A stretch of DNA of 64,000 bases from Marinomonas phaeophyticola (GTDB taxonomy: Bacteria > Pseudomonadota > Gammaproteobacteria > Pseudomonadales > Marinomonadaceae), in the NCBI RefSeq assembly GCF_026966905.1, contig NZ_JAPUBN010000017.1:265454-329453 (forward strand). Reading direction: 5' to 3'. The notes beneath the pieces are model-generated. The model had not been told where the DNA came from and did no database searches. It worked only from the letters and a program-made list of their open reading frames with translations. Below, in pieces: positions 57,901-64,000 of the stretch. The translations under genes were made by a program, and so were the position numbers. Position 1 is the first letter of the stretch, and each line of letters opens with the position of its first letter.

Positions 57901-60900
57901 TCTGATCTTCAATGCCATCTTGTTTGTCTTCTATAATCGGGACAATGCCATTCGCCACACCATTCAAGGTGATCGTTACGTTACTTTCCGCTTTATCACC
58001 ATCATTGTCAGTTACACTAAAGTGTTGAGTAACCTCTTTAACGCTGCCAATTTCAAGAGCAGCTCTGACTTCTCTACTTGGTGTAAATGTGTAAGAACCA
58101 TCTGGTTCCCCAACGAAAACGCCATCCGCCGTTTCAATAACATATTTGCCATCAACAAGCGTTCCTCCTTCCCATACAACCCCCGTATCAGAACCATCGG
58201 CCCCTACTAGAAAATCAACATTTTCCTTAACACTTCCTGATACATCAGGAAGATCATCTGTTGATTTGATGGTCGCAAACAATTCAAACGGATTGCTTTG
58301 GTTTTCAAGAGTCTTTATTTCACTAACAAGATTACCATCAGCATCTTTAAAGCCCTCAATAACTAACTCAAAGCTACGGCCACCGACTGTGATCGCTTTA
58401 GTCAACGTTGAATCAGAAATGGTCACAATGTCACGATTTTGATTAGCGTCACCTGAATTCGGTGTCTCAGTATGATTTAGATTTATTAGGTGGGTCACTG
58501 TCTCTGTAACACCATCAATTACAATATCAAACTCAAGTTTCAAAGAGACACTCTCTATCGGTTGGCTTGAACTTGTTAGAGTGAAATTATTGTGAGAGAA
58601 AGTGCCCAATTTAAACTGCTGATCTAGAGGCTCAATAATGTTAGAACGAAGATCTTCATTATCCACGAACGTATAACCTGAAGTCTTATTTGCTTCGACA
58701 CCAGTCCCCCAAGTCACTTCATCATCATAAGAATCTGAGTCATGATTAGACAAGACAATACTATTGCTGCCCAGTGCATTAACAAAACCAGCTTTAAAAT
58801 TACTTACACTGGTATCACTGACAATAATATCAATACTAGGGTTATCAATCGTCGATGTATTTATAATAGGTTCATCATCAAGAATAGTAAGATTTAATTT
58901 AGATGAAGCTGAATCACCATCCTTATCCGTAATAACCATATCAAGATCAAATTTGTGCTGAGCTTCATCGACTACCGATTCAAAGCTATCATCTAAAGTA
59001 AACTCATATTGGAGAACACCAGTATCAACATCATAACCCGTTACTTTAAAGGTACCGGAACCGATTTCAACTTCAACATTATTAGTGTAAACACCATTCG
59101 AAATAATATCAGAGTTACCAATCGTCAAACCGTATACATCATCGAGTGATTCAATAGTAAAGGAACCTGATTTAACAAGACCACTTGAGTCTGGTGCGGT
59201 TCCATCAGCAAGATTAGCCTCATCAACCACTAAGTTGACATCATCAATAACAGGAACATGGTTTGATTTAGAGCCTATCGACACTGTGGCTATTGAATAA
59301 TCACCATCGCCATCAATTACTTTTAATGAGAAATCTAATTGTGATGGTCCATTTGAGTTATCAGTAACAAAAGATTGATACTGGAAGAATTCAATTTTGC
59401 CTGTTGCAGGGGTGAATTGAGCTTCAAAAACCAATTCACCAGATATGTCTTTCGCGATAATGGAGTTATCAGTAACCACTACAGAAACAAGACTACCATC
59501 TGCGAGTGTTATTGATTCAGCAAGGCCATTAAACGCCGCTTTACCAGGGCCATCAGCACCAAACTGATAATTTATGGAATCGATTTCTGCATAGCCTATA
59601 GCTTCCGGAGTACTGGACTCACCACTAAATGTCATGCTAGTAACCGAGAAGTCACTATTATCAAATCCTGAAGCGCCATTATCCGTTGCCGTGATAACGA
59701 TAGTGTCAAAGCCACCGTCATGAACATCGAAATTAGCCGCATAATCACTACTGTTTGCAGCACCAGTAAAGACTTCAGTTGAAACTAACTCACCATCCCT
59801 ATAAAATTTTGCAACACCAGTCTCTCCATCAGCCTCACTGCCGAACAGTCTCTCAAATTCAATTTTAACGCCGTAAGCAACTTTGCCATCCGCAAGTTTG
59901 AAAGTGAGTTCTTCAGATTGGCTTGTACCGTTAATCTCTCTGAAATCAATCTGTCCATTAAATTCGAAATCCGTTCCTTGAACTTTTGTGTCGTCAGGCA
60001 AACTTTTAACACCTAAACCTTCACTAGTTTGGAAAACATCTCGGTCAATTAAAGCTAAGTCGCCAGTCGAGGTAAAACCTTTAGCTGTCACAGAAATGGC
60101 ATCTTCAGCAAAACTAAAGGAATCTTTACCGCCACCATTACCTTTAAAGCTAACAGTACCAGTGAAAACCTCAGGGATGCCTGTATCAACAACTTCGATA
60201 ATGGCATTGGGAGATGTTATCACTGGTGCATCATCTTCCACTGCTATAGAGACTTTAGCTTTATCTGCATCATTCACTCCATCAGATATACTCACATTAA
60301 AATCGAAGTGAAGCGTGTCCTCACCTGTAATGTCAGAATGATCTAACGGATTACTTAAAGTAACCAAATAACCGACAGATGCAGCTGGAATTTGTCCGGC
60401 CACATTTACAGAAGTATCACCATCATTAAGTGCAATACGAACGACCTCTGTACCATCGGCTAAAGCACCAATCACGATGGCTTTATTCTCTGAACCAGAG
60501 GAAGCATCGTATGACCAGGTAACAGGAGCCCCACCTGAAGAAAGATCGCCAGGCAAACTGCCTATCTCAATTTCTCCAACTAAAGCAGAAGTACCTGAAG
60601 CTGTTAGCACTAAACTACCCTGAACAGCATTCGCATTCGTTTGATCATCGAAACCTGAAAGAGCATCCGAATCTTGAATACCTCCAGTAAGTCCCTCTTC
60701 TGAAACTCTAGCGGAACCATCACCAATGGTTGGAACAGTGTCGTTGTCTTTAATCGTCGCGATGCCCGTATCCGTGCCCGTCGCTCCCGTCACGCCCGCC
60801 ACCGTCACGCTGAAGGTTTCATCGCCTTCGTAATTACTGTCGTCTGTCGTCGCGACACTGACTGTGATGTCTTTCACTCCCGCTGGAATCACCACGTTGC

Positions 60901-63900
60901 CATTGCTATCAATCGTTAACACGGCTGGCGTACCGTTATCGTCGTAAGTCGCCGTCATCGCGCCAATATCATCCGCTTCCGCGCTGTTCGTACCGTCAGT
61001 AGAAGACGTCAATTTCACCGTCACATCCGTCTCTGCCGCTTTATCCAAGCTCACCGTAAAGGCCGCTGGTGACCCTTCGCTCACGCTCACGGTTTCTGTG
61101 ATGCTCACCGCTGGGCGATCGTCATCTGGGGTGTCTGGACCTTCTGGATCTGGACCCGTGCCATCGTCTTTAATCGTCGCGATGCCGGTATCCGTGCCCG
61201 TCGCGCCCGTCACGCCTGCCACCGTCACACTGAAGGTTTCATCGCCTTCGTAATTACTGTCGTCTGTCGTCGCGACACTGACGGTGATGTCTTTCACACC
61301 CGCTGGAATCACCACGTTGCCATTGCTATCAATCGTTAACACGGCTGGCGTACCGTTATCGTCGTAAGTCGCCGTCATCGCGCCAATATCATCCGCTTCC
61401 GCGCTGTTCGTACCGTCAGTAGAAGACGTCAATTTCACCGTCACATCCGTCTCTGCCGCTTTATCCAAGCTCACCGTAAAGGCCGCTGGTGACCCTTCGC
61501 TCACGCTCACGGTTTCTGTGATGCTCACCGCTGGGCGATCGTCATCTGGGGTGTCTGGACCTTCTGGATCTGGACCCGTGCCATCGTCTTTAATCGTCGC
61601 GATGCCGGTATCCGTGCCCGTCGCGCCCGTCACGCCTGCCACCGTCACACTGAAGGTTTCATCGCCTTCGTAATTACTGTCGTCTGTCGTCGCGACACTG
61701 ACGGTGATGTCTTTCACACCCGCTGGAATCACCACGTTGCCATTGCTATCAATCGTTAACACGGCTGGCGTACCGTTATCGTCGTAAGTCGCCGTCATCG
61801 CGCCAATATCATCCGCTTCCGCGCTGTTCGTACCGTCAGTAGAAGACGTCAATTTCACCGTCACATCCGTCTCTGCCGCTTTATCCAAGCTCACCGTAAA
61901 GGCCGCTGGTGACCCTTCGCTCACGCTCACGGTTTCTGTGATGCTCACCGCTGGGCGATCGTCATCTGGGGTGTCTGGACCTTCTGGATCTGGACCCGTG
62001 CCATCGTCTTTAATCGTCGCGATGCCGGTATCCGTGCCCGTCGCGCCCGTCACGCCTGCCACCGTCACACTGAAGGTTTCATCGCCTTCGTAATTACTGT
62101 CGTCTGTCGTCGCGACACTGACGGTGATGTCTTTCACACCCGCTGGAATCACCACGTTGCCATTGCTATCAATCGTTAACACGGCTGGCGTACCGTTATC
62201 GTCGTAAGTCGCCGTCATCGCGCCAATATCATCCGCTTCCGCGCTGTTCGTACCGTCAGTAGAAGACGTCAATTTCACCGTCACATCCGTCTCTGCCGCT
62301 TTATCCAAGCTCACCGTAAAGGCCGCTGGTGACCCTTCGCTCACGCTCACGGTTTCTGTGATGCTCACCGCTGGGCGATCGTCATCTGGGGTGTCTGGAC
62401 CTTCTGGATCTGGACCCGTGCCATCGTCTTTAATCGTCGCGATGCCGGTATCCGTGCCCGTCGCGCCCGTCACGCCTGCCACCGTCACACTGAAGGTTTC
62501 ATCGCCTTCGTAATTACTGTCGTCTGTCGTCGCGACACTGACGGTGATGTCTTTCACACCCGCTGGAATCACCACGTTGCCATTGCTATCAATCGTTAAC
62601 ACGGCTGGCGTACCGTTATCGTCGTAAGTCGCCGTCATCGCGCCAATATCATCCGCTTCCGCGCTGTTCGTACCGTCAGTAGAAGACGTCAATTTCACCG
62701 TCACATCCGTCTCTGCCGCTTTATCCAAGCTCACCGTAAAGGCCGCTGGTGACCCTTCGCTCACGCTCACGGTTTCTGTGATGCTCACCGCTGGGCGATC
62801 GTCATCTGGGGTGTCTGGACCTTCTGGATCTGGACCCGTGCCATCGTCTTTAATCGTCGCGATGCCGGTATCCGTGCCCGTCGCGCCCGTCACGCCTGCC
62901 ACCGTCACACTGAAGGTTTCATCGCCTTCGTAATTACTGTCGTCTGTCGTCGCGACACTGACGGTGATGTCTTTCACACCCGCTGGAATCACCACGTTGC
63001 CATTGCTATCAATCGTTAACACGGCTGGCGTACCGTTATCGTCGTAAGTCGCCGTCATCGCGCCAATATCATCCGCTTCCGCGCTGTTCGTACCGTCAGT
63101 AGAAGACGTCAATTTCACCGTCACATCCGTCTCTGCCGCTTTATCCAAGCTCACCGTAAAGGCCGCTGGTGACCCTTCGCTCACGCTCACGGTTTCTGTG
63201 ATGCTCACCGCTGGGCGATCGTCATCTGGGGTGTCTGGACCTTCTGGATCTGGACCCGTGCCATCGTCTTTAATCGTCGCGATGCCGGTATCCGTGCCCG
63301 TCGCGCCCGTCACGCCTGCCACCGTCACACTGAAGGTTTCATCGCCTTCGTAATTACTGTCGTCTGTCGTCGCGACACTGACGGTGATGTCTTTCACACC
63401 CGCTGGAATCACCACGTTGCCATTGCTATCAATCGTTAACACGGCTGGCGTACCGTTATCGTCGTAAGTCGCCGTCATCGCGCCAATATCATCCGCTTCC
63501 GCGCTGTTCGTACCGTCAGTAGAAGACGTCAATTTCACCGTCACATCCGTCTCTGCCGCTTTATCCAAGCTCACCGTAAAGGCCGCTGGTGACCCTTCGC
63601 TCACGCTCACGGTTTCTGTGATGCTCACCGCTGGGCGATCGTCATCTGGGGTGTCTGGACCTTCTGGATCTGGACCCGTGCCATCGTCTTTAATCGTCGC
63701 GATGCCGGTATCCGTGCCCGTCGCGCCCGTCACGCCTGCCACCGTCACACTGAAGGTTTCATCGCCTTCGTAATTACTGTCGTCTGTCGTCGCGACACTG
63801 ACGGTGATGTCTTTCACACCCGCTGGAATCACCACGTTGCCATTGCTATCAATCGTTAACACGGCTGGCGTACCGTTATCGTCGTAAGTCGCCGTCATCG

Positions 63901-64000
63901 CGCCAATATCATCCGCTTCCGCGCTGTTCGTACCGTCAGTAGAAGACGTCAATTTCACCGTCACATCCGTCTCTGCCGCTTTATCCAAGCTCACCGTAAA
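54980..64000 (-). CDS. Giant type I-secreted repeat adhesin, C-terminal part (runs off the right edge)
   Basis: At least 3,006 residues; the frame is open at base 64000, so the N-terminus is outside. From the N-terminal side: at least seven near-identical 140-residue Calx-beta repeats (ITETVSVSEGSPAAFTVSL ... YEGDETFSVTVAGVTG), then T1SS-143-like and cadherin/VCBS-like domains (for example LNVAAINGVLANDGD, YTFAPTFNWSG, twice each). An acidic tail holds twelve DKEDKS units (55351-55566), and the end (ALDVTELLVG ... DGEVQVDGEP ... GSVTVVFNDQ) resembles a type I secretion target domain. Classical RTX nonapeptides are not seen in this part. It should be a surface protein for attachment or biofilm, held or released by a LapD/LapG-like system. 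The Calx-beta part is much richer in GC than the rest. Confidence 0.92.
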   Translation of the reverse strand, partial: FTVSLDKAAETDVTVKLTSSTDGTNSAEADDIGAMTATYDDNGTPAVLTIDSNGNVVIPAGVKDITVSVATTDDSNYEGDETFSVTVAGVTGATGTDTGIATIKDDGTGPDPEGPDTPDDDRPAVSITETVSVSEGSPAAFTVSLDKAAETDVTVKLTSSTDGTNSAEADDIGAMTATYDDNGTPAVLTIDSNGNVVIPAGVKDITVSVATTDDSNYEGDETFSVTVAGVTGATGTDTGIATIKDDGTGPDPEGPDTPDDDRPAVSITETVSVSEGSPAAFTVSLDKAAETDVTVKLTSSTDGTNSAEADDIGAMTATYDDNGTPAVLTIDSNGNVVIPAGVKDITVSVATTDDSNYEGDETFSVTVAGVTGATGTDTGIATIKDDGTGPDPEGPDTPDDDRPAVSITETVSVSEGSPAAFTVSLDKAAETDVTVKLTSSTDGTNSAEADDIGAMTATYDDNGTPAVLTIDSNGNVVIPAGVKDITVSVATTDDSNYEGDETFSVTVAGVTGATGTDTGIATIKDDGTGPDPEGPDTPDDDRPAVSITETVSVSEGSPAAFTVSLDKAAETDVTVKLTSSTDGTNSAEADDIGAMTATYDDNGTPAVLTIDSNGNVVIPAGVKDITVSVATTDDSNYEGDETFSVTVAGVTGATGTDTGIATIKDDGTGPDPEGPDTPDDDRPAVSITETVSVSEGSPAAFTVSLDKAAETDVTVKLTSSTDGTNSAEADDIGAMTATYDDNGTPAVLTIDSNGNVVIPAGVKDITVSVATTDDSNYEGDETFSVTVAGVTGATGTDTGIATIKDDGTGPDPEGPDTPDDDRPAVSITETVSVSEGSPAAFTVSLDKAAETDVTVKLTSSTDGTNSAEADDIGAMTATYDDNGTPAVLTIDSNGNVVIPAGVKDITVSVATTDDSNYEGDETFSVTVAGVTGATGTDTGIATIKDDGTGPDPEGPDTPDDDRPAVSITETVSVSEGSPAAFTVSLDKAAETDVTVKLTSSTDGTNSAEADDIGAMTATYDDNGTPAVLTIDSNGNVVIPAGVKDITVSVATTDDSNYEGDETFSVTVAGVTGATGTDTGIATIKDNDTVPTIGDGSARVSEEGLTGGIQDSDALSGFDDQTNANAVQGSLVLTASGTSALVGEIEIGSLPGDLSSGGAPVTWSYDASSGSENKAIVIGALADGTEVVRIALNDGDTSVNVAGQIPAASVGYLVTLSNPLDHSDITGEDTLHFDFNVSISDGVNDADKAKVSIAVEDDAPVITSPNAIIEVVDTGIPEVFTGTVSFKGNGGGKDSFSFAEDAISVTAKGFTSTGDLALIDRDVFQTSEGLGVKSLPDDTKVQGTDFEFNGQIDFREINGTSQSEELTFKLADGKVAYGVKIEFERLFGSEADGETGVAKFYRDGELVSTEVFTGAANSSDYAANFDVHDGGFDTIVITATDNGASGFDNSDFSVTSMTFSGESSTPEAIGYAEIDSINYQFGADGPGKAAFNGLAESITLADGSLVSVVVTDNSIIAKDISGELVFEAQFTPATGKIEFFQYQSFVTDNSNGPSQLDFSLKVIDGDGDYSIATVSIGSKSNHVPVIDDVNLVVDEANLADGTAPDSSGLVKSGSFTIESLDDVYGLTIGNSDIISNGVYTNNVEVEIGSGTFKVTGYDVDTGVLQYEFTLDDSFESVVDEAQHKFDLDMVITDKDGDSASSKLNLTILDDEPIINTSTIDNPSIDIIVSDTSVSNFKAGFVNALGSNSIVLSNHDSDSYDDEVTWGTGVEANKTSGYTFVDNEDLRSNIIEPLDQQFKLGTFSHNNFTLTSSSQPIESVSLKLEFDIVIDGVTETVTHLINLNHTETPNSGDANQNRDIVTISDSTLTKAITVGGRSFELVIEGFKDADGNLVSEIKTLENQSNPFELFATIKSTDDLPDVSGSVKENVDFLVGADGSDTGVVWEGGTLVDGKYVIETADGVFVGEPDGSYTFTPSREVRAALEIGSVKEVTQHFSVTDNDGDKAESNVTITLNGVANGIVPIIEDKQDGIEDQTLNVAAINGVLANDGDPSLEVTGFHVGGKSALAGESISIDEGVLTVQPDGAYTFAPTFNWSGSVPEITYITNKGASTTLDISIEAVADKPTLEVNAKIDVVESQSIVVDNVNDRDSGFSVEAFNSSGNSTTISKHGSPVGFGVSGVNDNNESGSGHADEIGGSELLKVTFDNSVASVDVSFSWKHPGENAKYTFYNGDDVVGMGISVGGSDGIDPAVELKPESGALFDRIEFSAPRAGDDYLIHSITFDKVESQDVTGAIVVDEEASIKLDIASSLTDKDGSESLVVMVESIPVGFTLTDGNHTFTADASTTNVNITDWVMSNLSLQTIDIVDTTSYTLDVVATSTEASNNDAKSTSLPINITVNSLSTVLQKDTAQIDEDRTLIVESSKGVLSNDTDDNTAVSKFVVDGNSKDADETMRIDGKGELTINKDGSYSFTPTPNWSGVVPEITYYTNTGQSSTLNLTITPIADDPELIVKIEKSTDLSPVIVEGESIENLGSKFGDSVINNTEDFTETKIQTLDFGKENAGKMVTLSFTALFEGSWNVDTSSTRKDSFIAEANDQKLGDYAYNDTIPSGFTVALDDDGKLELVFKVDSTEKAETVDVTNIQATLINSVFEYSLTIDANLTDKDNSETLAVTLSNLPAGVVLDIDASKYDSDTKVWTLTQEDIKEPIKLTSPLELNSKDSLTVTAISTEGLNSVTSSTVQTVLFTSDIIDTVVRTGGNTSNILSTRAFSVDEEEQETALAESSGSEKVAVQIEPELMADSLEDTSQQADVSNKEDKSDKEDKSDKEDKSDKEDKSDKEDKSDKEDKSDKEDKSDKEDKSDKEDKSDKEDKSDKEDKSDKEDKSDGDNVSEESSFMGESDELFTESDDNSVGEALFIMSEEDQSDVLQFNNEEEALDVTELLVGAEDEPQDSDDVDAIKEFLDSHVSAEDGEVQVDGEPVARYESDVSGGSVTVVFNDQAHDINPDG
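55351..55566 (-). repeat. Twelve tandem 18-bp units encoding DKEDKS
   Basis: The 18-base unit (sense GATAAAGAAGATAAGTCT with few silent changes) repeats 12 times without interruption. Units with GATTTATC-type variants cluster in a block near 55387-55440, as expected from slippage of neighbouring copies. In the protein this is a flexible, strongly charged spacer before the C-terminal domain. Confidence 0.95.
60734..64000 (-). repeat. 420-bp tandem Calx-beta repeat array
   Basis: Units begin at 61141, 61561, 61981, 62401, 62821, 63241 and 63661 (the last cut by the edge); those I compared are identical base for base. The copy nearest the C-terminus (60734-61140) has a few silent differences, for example gatgcccgta for gatgccggta. 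Copy number beyond the window is unknown. Confidence 0.95.

Overview
The window looks like a chromosomal segment of a marine gammaproteobacterium, most likely an oceanospirillalean such as Marinomonas. This is inferred from gene content and order (thrS-infC-rpmI-rplT-pheS-pheT-ihfA), the many periplasmic-binding-protein transporters, the low-GC coding background and the RTX-type secreted proteins. I could not run a taxonomic search.

Layout. 1-10,380 is accessory: an edge-truncated metallo-beta-lactamase-fold gene, a NYN/LOTUS RNase-like gene, a frameshifted unknown gene, a tRNA 3'-half remnant, and a tight three-gene operon (two unrecognised proteins and a 1,567-residue protein with a complete and a degenerate tyrosine-recombinase domain) behind a WYL-domain regulator. 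The island ends in phased GTCACA repeats beside an array of 13 tRNA genes (10,385-11,828; Pro, 5 Thr, 4 Val, 3 Asp), which includes a 253-bp Val-Asp unit repeated three times. 12,025-19,061 is the conserved translation block, with a strong hairpin in front of pheST. 19,322-22,824 carries an O-methyltransferase, a GIY-YIG-like protein, a voltage-gated cation channel with a CreA-family lipoprotein, and a cupin.

23,038-30,865 is a tripartite tricarboxylate transport locus: PrpF-family isomerase, TctC, a TctA-TctB fusion, a TctD/TctE-type two-component system and a solute-binding protein. Three of these genes carry homopolymer frameshifts. 31,071-38,165 holds a RecQ-family helicase, a diguanylate cyclase, a frameshifted AceE-like E1 gene divergent from an Lrp-type regulator, and a small monooxygenase. 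38,423-47,439 has a serralysin-like protease and a TAXI-TRAP transporter with a sigma-54 promoter and a DctB/DctD-like regulatory pair. 47,633-54,816 contains YjbR, FdhD, DUF3422, an SDR enzyme, Bfd plus two complementary bacterioferritin subunits with Fur-like sites between them, a class II DAHP synthase and an XRE-cupin regulator. 54,980 to the right edge is the C-terminal part of a giant type I-secreted adhesin with near-identical 420-bp Calx-beta repeats and a 12-fold DKEDKS tract.

The most novel candidate is the WYL-controlled operon with the two-domain giant recombinase at 2,523-9,846. A second cross-cutting observation is that six single-base homopolymer indels all fall in dispensable genes, which means either gene decay or base-calling error.
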